This document shows, piece after piece, positions 1-8,544 of a stretch of DNA of 31,864 bases (position 1 is its first letter; each line of letters begins with the position of its first letter). Below the pieces are notes generated by a model, which was given only the letters and a program-made list of their open reading frames with translations, was not told where the DNA came from and searched no databases. The translations under genes were made by a program, and so were the position numbers. The DNA comes from Acidobacteriota bacterium (GTDB taxonomy: Bacteria > Acidobacteriota > Terriglobia > Terriglobales > Acidobacteriaceae), in the NCBI GenBank assembly GCA_021793595.1, contig JAJYSL010000031.1, positions 1-31,864 on the forward strand, in the 5' to 3' direction.

Positions 1-338
1 TCGCCAACACCTCCATCCAGCGCGTTGCTGAACTCACTCCCGCCGCATGGATCGCAAGACACACTTCCGATAGCCTATAAAACCGAACATCGAACCTCGT
101 CAACCGTGTGCTTGGTCATACGCATACGCTGCAGGGAAGACACGATCGCGCTGAGGTACATTCGCTGCCGCTTTTGGAAGCGGCGTATGGAAATGTCATC
201 CCGGAATTGTTACCCTGATTCAACCGCTCCTCCTACTAGGAAATCGCTGCTTACGGTACTATCGAGCTACGCAAATATTGCTGTCAAAACTGACCTTCAT
301 TCGGACTGCATAGAGAACACTGGGAGAAACCTCTCAAC
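1..338. other. Left-edge non-coding stretch upstream of the permease
   Basis: No gene could be established here. On the plus strand a frame open from the window edge ends with TAA at 78-80 and could be the last 25 codons of a gene that begins outside the window, but it is too short to recognise. A perfect 7-bp stem with a 4-base loop lies at 167-184 (GCCGCTT/AAGCGGC). It is not followed by a T-run on either strand, so it is at best a weak terminator for that upstream gene. The rest is the presumed leader of the permease gene; I found no convincing -35/-10 pair in it. Confidence 0.4.
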
Positions 339-1868
339 ATGGTAAAACTCGGGGCGATCAAGCCTATGTCCGCGCTTCTTTCGGAAGCGCACAAAGAGGG
401 CGAACACGAACTGAAGCGGGCGTTGGGCCCATTGAACCTGATCACCCTTGGAATCGGAGCCGTCATTGGCGCGGGCATCTTCGTACTGACAGGCCAGGCG
501 GCGGCAATTCACGCAGGTCCTGCCGTCACCCTCAGTTTCATCGTGGCTGGCGTCACCTGCGCATTCGCCGGCCTTTGTTACGCTGAGTTTGCTGCACTCA
601 TCCCCATTGCCGGCTCCGCCTACACCTACGGATATGCAACCCTGGGTGAATTTGTTGCGTGGATGATCGGCTGGGATCTAGTGCTGGAATATGCCTTTGG
701 CGCAGCTTCCGTCGGTTCCGGCTGGAGCGGGTATCTGGTCAGTCTGCTGCAGGATTTTCATATCTACATTCCGCCCCAGCTGACGACAACTCCCGGCGAT
801 ATTTTGTACTTGTACAAAGCGCACTGGCTACCGATGGCCTCACTGCCCATGGGCATTAACACGGCGGGCATGCAGCATGTCACAGGGGTCTTCAACCTGG
901 TCGCCTTTCTTGCCATTCTGGTTGTCACCCTCGTCCTGGTCGTGGGAATTGAGGAATCGGCCAACCTAAACACGGCCATGGTCTTGATCAAATTGGCTGC
1001 AGTCGGCGTATTCCTTGTCATCGGGGCCGGCTTCCTGCTGCATCATCCCCATCTGGCGAAGATCAACTGGCATCCCTACATTCCACCTTCAGAAGGTCCG
1101 GGCCGCTATGGAATCGGCGGCATTACGGCTGGAGCCGCCTCCATTTTCTTTGCCTATATCGGCTTTGACGCTGTCTCCACGGCGGCCCAGGAAGCGAGGA
1201 ATCCGCAGCGCGATATGCCTATCGGAATTCTGGGCACGCTGGTGATTTGTACCCTGCTCTACATTCTCGTCTCCGCCGTAATGACAGGCATGGTGAGCTA
1301 CAAGACATTGAATGTGTCCGATCCCATGGCGGTCGCGATCGACGCAACTGGAATTGCATGGGGAAGCATCCTGGTCAAAGTGGGAGCCGTGTTTGGCCTC
1401 GCCACTGTAATGCTGGTAATGCTGCTGGCGCAGAGTCGGATTTTCTTTTCCATGTCTCGCGATGGATTGCTGTGGAAGTGGGCCGGTAAAATCCATCCGC
1501 GATTCAGAACCCCCTACCTTTCAAACATTGTGGTCGGCGTCATTGTGGCCTTTTTGCCAGCCCTGCTGCCAATCGGCAAGCTGGCGGAGCTGGTGAATAT
1601 GGGCACACTGCTCGCGTTCGCCATCGTCTGCGCCGGCGTATGGATTCTGCGGCGACGCATGCCCGATCTGCGCCGTCCCTTCAAAACTCCCTGGGTGCCC
1701 CTGGTACCGATTTGTGGCATTGTGACGGCTCTCTATCTGGTATGGACCCTTCCCGCACTGACGAAAGAAGTCGTGGTCGCGTGGCTGCTGATCGGCCTGA
1801 TGATTTATTTCACCTACAGCGTGAAGCACAGCAAGGTGCAAAAGGCGTTAGGCACGGAACGAAAGTAA
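339..1868 (+). CDS. APC-superfamily amino-acid permease
   Basis: A 509-residue integral inner-membrane protein expected to import (or exchange) amino acids. After a short hydrophilic N-terminus with the element EGEHELKRALGPLNL, the first helix carries the family hallmark GIGAVIGAGIFVLTG (about residues 45-60), followed by about 12 hydrophobic segments and a basic C-terminal tail. GFDAVSTAAQEARNPQRDMP in the middle is the typical loop after helix 6 of the cationic amino-acid transporter-like branch (YfnA/CAT type). The length is normal for the family. The ATG at 339 has GGGAG at 322-326, a rather long 12-base spacing; an in-frame ATG at 366 is an alternative start. It is monocistronic and convergent with the glycosidase at 1914, with 45 bases between stops and no clear terminator. 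The exact substrate cannot be read from the sequence. Confidence 0.9.
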   Translation: MVKLGAIKPMSALLSEAHKEGEHELKRALGPLNLITLGIGAVIGAGIFVLTGQAAAIHAGPAVTLSFIVAGVTCAFAGLCYAEFAALIPIAGSAYTYGYATLGEFVAWMIGWDLVLEYAFGAASVGSGWSGYLVSLLQDFHIYIPPQLTTTPGDILYLYKAHWLPMASLPMGINTAGMQHVTGVFNLVAFLAILVVTLVLVVGIEESANLNTAMVLIKLAAVGVFLVIGAGFLLHHPHLAKINWHPYIPPSEGPGRYGIGGITAGAASIFFAYIGFDAVSTAAQEARNPQRDMPIGILGTLVICTLLYILVSAVMTGMVSYKTLNVSDPMAVAIDATGIAWGSILVKVGAVFGLATVMLVMLLAQSRIFFSMSRDGLLWKWAGKIHPRFRTPYLSNIVVGVIVAFLPALLPIGKLAELVNMGTLLAFAIVCAGVWILRRRMPDLRRPFKTPWVPLVPICGIVTALYLVWTLPALTKEVVVAWLLIGLMIYFTYSVKHSKVQKALGTERK

Positions 1869-1913
1869 GTCGCGTGGAGCGCCTATTTCCGTCGGTCCAT
1901 TTTGGGCGGTAGC

Positions 1914-4142
1914 CTATTGGGCGCTGGCGGAACTGCTGATGTCCAAATTGCCTCGTAATACAACAATCGAAGCCGGCGGTATCTCGTACTCGGTTGATTT
2001 ATCGCCGCGCACGGTCGATTCCTGAATCGGTCCGTCTGGATCCGCATAGCCATCGGTGTAAAGCAATGGAATCTTATCCAAGGTTTCCGGAATGTGCGAT
2101 GTATCGGCGTGGCGAAATGCCGGGTGCCACTTATATTCCTCGCGCCCAAAGGTAGAAACGTGGACATCGCCGGAAAAATAACGGGCAGTATTATTTTGTG
2201 AATTGTCGAAAACAACCTGGACCTTATGCGCCTGCTCCTGATCGCGATTCACCAACATGACGGACCATTCATGATCTGAGCGTAACACCGAATACGCCGT
2301 GACCATGGTGTGGTTCGCGCCATCATCGTAGGTCCCCACAGCTGGATAGATTGTGTGTTCGCCGCCGTCATGCTGCAGCCACTCAAAATTTATCATGCGA
2401 CTGGCAAAATACTGCGACAGCGGCTGCTGAATTTGATAGTCCGCATTTACCGTAAACATTCCAAATGTTCCCGGAGAATTGTTGCAGCCATTTTCCATTT
2501 GCAATGGCAGGTAATGGAAGTAGTACAGTCCCTTTCCGCCACCATTCAAGAAGGAGCCAACATAGTCGGCCAGCCATATGCCGCCAAAAATGTCCATGTA
2601 GTTTTCGGATGCTGCGGAGGATAAGTTCGACTCTGTGATTAACATGGGAACGTTCGCGGGCAATCCATCATTGCGCCATATCTTCATAATGTTGGAGACT
2701 AACTGTGGTTCGTCATACAGGCTGCTCCACGCGATTTCGCAAGGGCCCAGGGGATAGTGCTCGAAGGAAAAGAATGCCAGATCCTGTAAGTGGCCGTGTT
2801 GTCTCAGATAATCCAAAAATCGTCCTAACCAGGAAGCCTTCCCATCCGCATTGGGCCAGTACAGGATGTCGCGATTGACACCTTCAAAAGAAGGGCCTCC
2901 AAGTTTTATGTTGGGATCGACGCGGTGAATCGCAATCGCGAACTGAATATACAAAGCCGCAACATCTTCCGGCGCGATGTACTGTCCATCGGCTTCCTCT
3001 CCCATTTCTACGTAGGAGATGGGATAGTTACGGGCCTCCAGGTATTTGATTTCTGCCGCCGCATTGTCCGGATTGTCATAAATCAGCGCGATGGGAATGA
3101 TGGCCGGCAACCCCTGGGTGACGCCGCTTGTATAGAACAAATCGAATCCCATCTGAGATTCTTTTGTGGTTAGAAGATCCTTTGCCGTGTGCCACGAATC
3201 TACAGATGAAGCCTCGGTGAGCGTCTGTTCTTGATCTGCCGTGTGGCGAACCACGTCGTGAAATTCGCCGGCGGCGGTCGTAGTTCCCGCATAGAGTTCG
3301 TCGATCGCATATCCAACGCAGTTACGCGGGTCCGACGAACCATGCGTATCGCAGGTGTTGGACGAATGCGTCATAACGATACGCAGATATCTTGCGGGAA
3401 TCAGTTGGTCCGAAAGGTGAACCGTTTCGACTCCGCCTTTTCCCGAGTTGATGACGCCGTGCGGAAATGTCTGCCACACTCCGTTGGTCGGAAAGTCGAG
3501 TGGATTGTCGTGTGGAATGGTTCCAGTCCAATACTGGACGGTGTATTGGGTTGCGTAAGGATTCGTCCAGGCAATTTTGATGCTGTCGATGAACTGCACG
3601 CTGCTAAGGTCCATCATGACCCATTGGGGATGAAGTGCGTCGTCTTCACCCGTATATCGACTGGTTAGATAGGGATTACTTTTCCAATAGGTCGAAGTAT
3701 CGCCGTCCGTCAACCTCGAAAAGCCGGTAACTGAACCTCCATCGCGAGTGATCCCGCGATGCGGCAACGCGTATCCAAATGAATGACGAATAAACCCGGT
3801 CGGCTCGGCCGATCCAGTGAAATATCCCTGTTGATCTTTCGGGTCGCTCCATGTTCCGTTCGGATTCCAGTGCCAGGCCTCGATGGCAAGCTCGGTATTC
3901 TGGCGATAGGTCACGGGCTGCCAGCCTGCCGTGAACACACGATCCAGGATAGTCTTGTTCATCAACTTGTCGATGGCTACCGTTTGAATGCGGTCAATTC
4001 CGGCGCCAAGCGTTTGTTTCGGAACAAAGTGATTGGTCGCGTGGCCAGGTGTAATGTCAACCTTCACCACCTGTGCTGTCAACGGCAGGGCAGACAGGCA
4101 ACAGCTAACGAGCAGCAACGATGCACATTTCAACATAGTCAC
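1914..4142 (-). CDS. Secreted clan GH-A-like glycoside hydrolase with discoidin (F5/8 type C) domain
   Basis: A 742-residue exported protein. The N-terminus has a hydrophobic signal ending near LPLTAQ; an LVSC sequence inside it could also act as a lipobox. A discoidin-like beta-sandwich occupies roughly residues 130-285 (WVMMDLSSVQFIDSIKIAW, then ARYLRIVMT). The rest looks like a (beta/alpha)8 retaining glycosidase. The putative acid/base is E383 in EMGEEADGQ (the place where GH39/GH51 enzymes carry NEPD), and the putative nucleophile is E504 in LITESN, followed by a C-terminal beta domain. I cannot assign a CAZy family. The GTG at 4142 has GAGG ten bases upstream; an ATG at 4136 is the alternative. 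It follows the GH2 gene by 52 bases on the same strand, so the two are probably co-transcribed and act on the same or a linked polymer. Confidence 0.75.
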   Translation of the reverse strand: MTMLKCASLLLVSCCLSALPLTAQVVKVDITPGHATNHFVPKQTLGAGIDRIQTVAIDKLMNKTILDRVFTAGWQPVTYRQNTELAIEAWHWNPNGTWSDPKDQQGYFTGSAEPTGFIRHSFGYALPHRGITRDGGSVTGFSRLTDGDTSTYWKSNPYLTSRYTGEDDALHPQWVMMDLSSVQFIDSIKIAWTNPYATQYTVQYWTGTIPHDNPLDFPTNGVWQTFPHGVINSGKGGVETVHLSDQLIPARYLRIVMTHSSNTCDTHGSSDPRNCVGYAIDELYAGTTTAAGEFHDVVRHTADQEQTLTEASSVDSWHTAKDLLTTKESQMGFDLFYTSGVTQGLPAIIPIALIYDNPDNAAAEIKYLEARNYPISYVEMGEEADGQYIAPEDVAALYIQFAIAIHRVDPNIKLGGPSFEGVNRDILYWPNADGKASWLGRFLDYLRQHGHLQDLAFFSFEHYPLGPCEIAWSSLYDEPQLVSNIMKIWRNDGLPANVPMLITESNLSSAASENYMDIFGGIWLADYVGSFLNGGGKGLYYFHYLPLQMENGCNNSPGTFGMFTVNADYQIQQPLSQYFASRMINFEWLQHDGGEHTIYPAVGTYDDGANHTMVTAYSVLRSDHEWSVMLVNRDQEQAHKVQVVFDNSQNNTARYFSGDVHVSTFGREEYKWHPAFRHADTSHIPETLDKIPLLYTDGYADPDGPIQESTVRGDKSTEYEIPPASIVVLRGNLDISSSASAQ

Positions 4143-4194
4143 AATGTTTCATCCTCAGCCACGAGCAAGTCTTTCACTCATGTCGGCATTCTAT

Positions 4195-6888
4195 TTACTC
4201 TGCTCCTGTGCCGGCATTCGCCGCGAGCTTCGCGCCCAACGTCAGGATATTCGTATTCCAGCCGCTGACGATGACAGAGGCATGATTGACGTCCGTCGTT
4301 TTGGGAAGCTCGGCCGTCAAATCGCGATGCTCGCCCGGCATCAATTCCACAAAATCATCACTCCAGAGCAGCGGAAGAATTGGCTTGCCATTGGCTGTAA
4401 AACCTCGCACCTCCACTTGAAACGCCAAAGCATGCGACGGATTTTCAAGATGAACATGCAGGGTGTGGTTGGCTGTTGTCAGCGTGGCGCGGATTTCGCT
4501 CTTCGGCAGAGTGCGCAGCGCCTGCATGTTGGGGTAGCTGATCGCGGGAGTATAGGTATATTCCGTCTTGGACCAGTCGAAGACGGCAAGTTTTGAGGGA
4601 ATCCAATAAAAATTCCGGCTGACAATTTTGCCCGCTGCATTCTTCATTTCCAGACGCACAAAATGTGTGGACTGCTCCGGCTGGAAAATAGTGGCCGGAA
4701 TATCGAGGACGCGTTGTGACCCGTCCGCGGCCAGGTTCACCGTCTTGGTCTGATGGAAAACCGGCTTCAGTTCAAGGTCGTAGACATCCGCCTGAACCTG
4801 CAGCGATGGTGTCGCCACCGGCAGACTACTGACCGCATAGATGCTGTGATCGTCGTATGAATACTGCACGTGCAACGGCTCGCAGGCTTTCTTGGTGCCG
4901 AAATATCCCCCGCCGGTTTGCAGATAGTAGTCGTAAAGATGCCAGATGACAGACGGCCACGCATTGTTCAACATCCACTGGATCACTCCCGTGGATGTGT
5001 ACTTATTCCGCGTGTAGGCCTCAAACATGGCGCGCTCGCCATCATAGGTCATGGTCTGCGCAAGCTTGGAGTACGAATCCATCGAGTCGGGCCAGCCATA
5101 GGTCGTACGCATGGCGGTGTTGAAGACGTCGACATTCATAAAGTCGCCGCCGCCGGCGTGATAGTCCCAAACCTCTCCAATGGGCCAACGATCTTGCGGA
5201 GGCAGAAACTTCACCAGGCTATCGGGTTGCGGAATGGCCGGCCCGGGACTGGTTTCCGTATTGAAGGCGAAGGCACCGCCATGTTTAGTATCGACATACC
5301 AGTATGAGGGAGAAACGTAGTTGTATGGGCCCGACATCTTGACACCGCTGGGCCCGGTGACCGTGCTGGGCGCTCCGGAAGCCGAGGAGAGGGTGGAATT
5401 CGGCCATCCCGTTTCCTTCTCCACATTCAGATACGCCTGCTCCACGTCGGCTGGGGGATGATGATCGCTGCCATTCAACCACACCAACAACGAAGCATGA
5501 TGCCGAAGGCGAAGCATCTGCGACCGAAGAGACGCGTTCGCCACCTGGTGATTTTCTGGCGTCCAATCTTTCCAATGTTCCCATTGGTCGCAGCAACACC
5601 AACCGGCCATCACCAGGATGCCGTTCTCATCCGTCAACCGATAGAACTCATCGCCTTCCAGTTTGGCTTCCTGGCGAATCGTATTCAGACGCATGTCTTT
5701 CACCATGCGAATTTGTTGCGGCAAATTTTCGTGATCTTCGCGCATCAGCATGTCCTGCGACCAACCGCCGCCGCGAATCAGAATCGGCTTGCCATTGATG
5801 CGGAAGAGCCGCCCTCCCTTCGCGGTCAGTTCCGAAGTCGCTTGGCGAATGCCCACGCGAGCCGAAGCTGTATCGGAGGTTTGGCCGCCGACAACAAAGC
5901 GTACAGTCAAATTCTCCAATGGGTGCGCGCCCATTTCCGCAGGCCACCAGATGGCAGGATGCTTGAGTTTCAGCTGCGGGAATTGCTCCGGAGAAAAGCT
6001 GACGCTTTTCGATTCGCCAGCAGCCAACTCCACTGGCTGCTGAAACCGTTGACCTGCAAAAGTCCCGATCAGGGTTCCCCTCACCGGATGGTCGGCAGCA
6101 TTTTGCAGTTCGGCGGTCACGGTAATGTCGGCGGTTTTCAGGCTCGCATCTTCAAACTGTGTGGCGATGAAGGGATAACGAACCGCAACCGGACCGGTCG
6201 TCTCCAGATCGACAGGTCCCCACAAACCCATATCCTTATCGGGAGGAGAGGGATTCCAATCAACCCAGTTAATGCCGAGATCTTTGGGACCAGGAGCAAA
6301 TGTCTCGACGGCAATCGTCGCAAGCTTTCCTGGAGTGACGGCTTTCGTGATGTCGAGATTGTAGACGCGATAGGCTCCAGCAATCTGTTGATCGTTAGCC
6401 ACCAATTGGCCGTTCACCCAAACGTTGGCACGATAGTTAATGCCGCCAAAATGCAGCCAGGTTGTTTTGCCGCGCGAAGCCGCCGGGATATGAACCTGCT
6501 TGCGATACCACCAGGCGCAACGATACGGACTACCCGCAGGCATCTCCATGTTGGAGAAGAATTTCCCCAACGGATAGTCAGAGCCTGGAATCTTGCGCAG
6601 ATTCATTCCGTAATAAGGGTCGGGATAGATACCAGCTGCCACCTGAGCTGCCAGCACAGTGGTTGGAACCGTGGCCTTGATCCACCCTTGCGGATGGTAC
6701 TGCGCAGTAGACATCTCTGCGCCGTCGACCTTGACCTTGCAACCCGACTGAATCTCCCAGCCTTCGCGAAGCGGCATGGTCTTGGCGCCCGGGACTTTGG
6801 TTGCACTTTGCGTGAAACCAGGCAACGCGGCGGCAAGGCCCAAAACCGCGATTAGAAAAACGGATTGCGCTTCCAGACGAAGTTTCAT
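4195..6888 (-). CDS. GH2 exo-beta-D-glucosaminidase-like enzyme (Ser-Asp subfamily)
   Basis: An 897-residue secreted enzyme with an N-terminal signal peptide (cleavage near LPGFTQ). It shows the GH2 order: sugar-binding jelly roll (LHFGGINYRANVWVNGQ), immunoglobulin-like domains, TIM barrel, and C-terminal beta domains. Instead of the usual Asn-Glu acid/base pair it has Ser-Asp in WLNGSDHHPP, with D475 as putative acid/base. E545 in FNTETSPGP is the putative nucleophile. This Ser-Asp change is the published hallmark of the exo-chitosanase/exo-beta-D-glucosaminidase subfamily of GH2 (CsxA: D469 and E541), and the spacing here is almost the same. Such enzymes remove terminal glucosamine from chitosan oligomers. 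The start ATG at 6888 has GGAGG ten bases upstream. The gene is first in a two-gene unit with its own promoter just downstream of lacI. Chitosan as substrate is inferred; a beta-mannosidase-like specificity is the alternative. Confidence 0.88.
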   Translation of the reverse strand: MKLRLEAQSVFLIAVLGLAAALPGFTQSATKVPGAKTMPLREGWEIQSGCKVKVDGAEMSTAQYHPQGWIKATVPTTVLAAQVAAGIYPDPYYGMNLRKIPGSDYPLGKFFSNMEMPAGSPYRCAWWYRKQVHIPAASRGKTTWLHFGGINYRANVWVNGQLVANDQQIAGAYRVYNLDITKAVTPGKLATIAVETFAPGPKDLGINWVDWNPSPPDKDMGLWGPVDLETTGPVAVRYPFIATQFEDASLKTADITVTAELQNAADHPVRGTLIGTFAGQRFQQPVELAAGESKSVSFSPEQFPQLKLKHPAIWWPAEMGAHPLENLTVRFVVGGQTSDTASARVGIRQATSELTAKGGRLFRINGKPILIRGGGWSQDMLMREDHENLPQQIRMVKDMRLNTIRQEAKLEGDEFYRLTDENGILVMAGWCCCDQWEHWKDWTPENHQVANASLRSQMLRLRHHASLLVWLNGSDHHPPADVEQAYLNVEKETGWPNSTLSSASGAPSTVTGPSGVKMSGPYNYVSPSYWYVDTKHGGAFAFNTETSPGPAIPQPDSLVKFLPPQDRWPIGEVWDYHAGGGDFMNVDVFNTAMRTTYGWPDSMDSYSKLAQTMTYDGERAMFEAYTRNKYTSTGVIQWMLNNAWPSVIWHLYDYYLQTGGGYFGTKKACEPLHVQYSYDDHSIYAVSSLPVATPSLQVQADVYDLELKPVFHQTKTVNLAADGSQRVLDIPATIFQPEQSTHFVRLEMKNAAGKIVSRNFYWIPSKLAVFDWSKTEYTYTPAISYPNMQALRTLPKSEIRATLTTANHTLHVHLENPSHALAFQVEVRGFTANGKPILPLLWSDDFVELMPGEHRDLTAELPKTTDVNHASVIVSGWNTNILTLGAKLAANAGTGAE

Positions 6889-6969
6889 TGCAAGGAGTCC
6901 TCCGGTTAAATCTTCTGACGAGTCGGTTGGCCGGTGGCTGGGTATGACATTCGCTGCCTACCAATATAG

Positions 6970-6980
6970 AATCGTTTGAA
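6970..6980 (-). promoter_or_regulatory. Candidate LacI-family operator at the GH2 promoter
   Basis: The 11-bp element AATCGTTTGAA (plus-strand reading) lies just downstream of the -10 box of the GH2 promoter, covering the predicted first transcribed bases, a classic position for repressor binding. The identical 11 bp occur in inverse orientation at 8330-8340, upstream of the LacI-family gene. The centre AAxCGxTT resembles the CG-centred sites of this regulator family, although the dyad symmetry is imperfect. Assignment to the neighbouring regulator is inference. Confidence 0.45.
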
Positions 6981-6988
6981 TATCAGCC

Positions 6989-7017
6989 TTTTTATGCATT
7001 TCTGATGACGCTGTCAA
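6989..7017 (-). promoter_or_regulatory. Sigma70-like promoter of the GH2-glycosidase unit
   Basis: On the minus strand a perfect TTGACA -35 box (7012-7017) is followed after 17 bases by TAAAAA (6989-6994, four of six matches to the -10 consensus). The -35 box overlaps the stop codon of the LacI-family gene, so the promoter is tucked into the end of that gene. Transcription would begin near 6982 and give a leader of about 94 bases before the GH2 ATG at 6888. Confidence 0.55.
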
Positions 7018-8144
7018 GACCTTTTCGCTTTTCCAACTTTTTTAGGCGAAACTTTGCCCCCAGGACGGATCGAGGCGGTCGATTCGCGTTGCACGACTTC
7101 CGGCGGCAACAAATCGACTCGGCCCTTGCCTTGCGCGACTTCTCCGCCCTGCTGAATTTCATTCAGGATTCGTTCGACAGCGATCGATCCCATTCGCTCC
7201 ATCGGCTGCCGTACGGTCGAGAGGCTTGGGTTGAAGAGGGATGCATAAGGAACATCGTCAAAACCCAAAACAGAGCAATCTTCCGGAACACGCCGGCCGA
7301 AATTGCGCAAGGCTCGAACCGCGCCAAAGGCGGTGAGATCGTCAAAAGCCATCAGTGCCGTAAAACCTGGATCTTGCTCCAGCATCGCGCGGATCAGCGA
7401 TCGACCCTCGTCGAAACTTGAGTTGGACTCCGATGAACCCGTCAGTTCCACAATCCACTTTTTCGGCATTTCCAGTCCAGCCTCGGCGGCAAATCGAAGC
7501 ACTCCATCCCAACGCCGACTACTATCCCACAATGGGCGAGGTCCCCGGATAAAAGCAATCTTTCTATGGCCCAGTGAATATAGGTGTTGCAGCGCAAGAT
7601 ATCCGCCCTGCTCATTGTTCACCAGAACGGAACCTAGCGGTCCGCTGCGCATTTCCGATCCGACCAGGACCGTTGGCACTCGATGCCTCTCCAACTCCGA
7701 CAGCGTTTCAATGTCAATAAACAACCAGTTCGCAACGACGATCAAGCCTTCCACCCGGTATTCCAGTAGCATTGCCAGGTAGCGCTCGAACTGCTCGCGC
7801 TGGTTATGAGCGTCCACAATGAATGGCAAAAACTCCGTGGGATGGAGATTTTTTTCGATGCCCTGCAGAATCAAGGTACAAAAGGGGTCGGAGATATCGA
7901 AGATCATCACACCAATAGTGTGACTTCGCCGTTTGCGCAACGACCGCCCGAACGCATCCGGTCGATAGTCCAGACGCTTGGCAACCGCGCGAATATGTTC
8001 CTTGGTCTTCGCTGCAACATATTTTGAAATGGGGGCTTCATTCAGAACGATTGAGATCGTTGAGGGGGAAAATCCACTTTCGCGCGCAACATCCGCCAGA
8101 GTGGTGCGCGAGAAACTCGTCTTACCGTCTTTTCGTATCGCCAT
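7014..8144 (-). CDS. LacI/GalR-family transcriptional regulator
   Basis: A 376-residue regulator. The N-terminal helix-turn-helix is clear (TLADVARESGFSPSTISIVLN, about residues 15-35), followed by the hinge helix region (YRPDAFGRSLRKRRSHTIGV) and a periplasmic-binding-protein-like effector domain containing HRKIAFIRGP, ALMAFDD, VLGFDDVPYASLFNPSLSTVRQP and a regular C-terminus. The short Lys-rich tail (about the last 12 residues) is an addition. Members normally repress sugar-use genes until a sugar or oligosaccharide binds. It lies directly upstream of the GH2/GH-A unit on the same strand, and shared 11-bp elements at 6970 and 8330 suggest that it controls that unit and possibly itself or the divergent gene at 8545. 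The ATG at 8144 has no strong ribosome-binding site. The effector is unknown; a glucosamine-containing saccharide would fit the neighbours. Confidence 0.92.
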   Translation of the reverse strand: MAIRKDGKTSFSRTTLADVARESGFSPSTISIVLNEAPISKYVAAKTKEHIRAVAKRLDYRPDAFGRSLRKRRSHTIGVMIFDISDPFCTLILQGIEKNLHPTEFLPFIVDAHNQREQFERYLAMLLEYRVEGLIVVANWLFIDIETLSELERHRVPTVLVGSEMRSGPLGSVLVNNEQGGYLALQHLYSLGHRKIAFIRGPRPLWDSSRRWDGVLRFAAEAGLEMPKKWIVELTGSSESNSSFDEGRSLIRAMLEQDPGFTALMAFDDLTAFGAVRALRNFGRRVPEDCSVLGFDDVPYASLFNPSLSTVRQPMERMGSIAVERILNEIQQGGEVAQGKGRVDLLPPEVVQRESTASIRPGGKVSPKKVGKAKRS

Positions 8145-8544
8145 ACATCACGTACATCACTAGGGGATATCTTTTCGTGCGCCGACCCAGACATCGATCA
8201 TCCGCAAGTGAAAGCTGCGTCTAGCTAAGATCAATTCGCCGACGGAGTGGCGAAACGATCCGCTTTTTCCCGCTCCGGCAGCTCCCGGTACTCTACGCAT
8301 GAAATCGGTGTCTATAAAATACATCATCTTTCAAACGATTAAATAACAAAGATTGGAACTCCTGTTGAGCCAAGACTTCCTCCGGTCCCGCGCCCGATCC
8401 AGCCTCCAGCTCGACGAACGCCGATAACAGGATCGGGGAAGCGGGCAAGGAAGATAGCAATCGATCTGATACAGAAGAACGCTAGGATAGGAGAAGTTGC
8501 GTGCGCCAAATTGAATCGCGAAGGCGAATGAAAGGACGTCAGCC
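8145..8544. other. 400-base divergent intergenic region between lacI-type gene and the small membrane protein
   Basis: This stretch separates two divergent genes and holds no convincing reading frame of its own. It must carry the promoter of the LacI-type regulator (leftward) and probably that of the 8545 gene (rightward). An AT-rich island at about 8310-8350 contains the second copy of the operator-like element and TATAAA at 8313-8318 on the plus strand, but I found no matching -35 box. Close to the regulator's ATG, GTGATGTAC and GTGATGTAT occur in tandem (minus-strand reading). Confidence 0.5.
8330..8340 (+). promoter_or_regulatory. Second copy of the candidate LacI-family operator
   Basis: TTCAAACGATT here is the exact reverse complement of the element at the GH2 promoter (6970-6980). 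It sits in the AT-rich part of the divergent intergenic region, about 190 bases upstream of the regulator's ATG and about 205 bases upstream of the 8545 gene. It could serve autoregulation of the LacI-type gene or control of the plus-strand genes. It rests on sequence identity and location only. Confidence 0.4.

Noticed and set aside
167..184. Perfect 7-bp hairpin as an intrinsic terminator
   Set aside because: No T-run follows the stem on either strand; mentioned only in the region description.
25..345. A 106-codon open frame on the plus strand at the left edge
   Set aside because: It overlaps the permease start, has no ribosome site, and its sequence is rich in Arg, Ser and Cys with no recognisable motif; likely chance.
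5458..6855. A long plus-strand frame (465 codons) opposite the GH2 gene
   Set aside because: It is antisense to a clearly recognisable GH2 catalytic domain, and its product has no domain and an odd composition (His/Arg rich).
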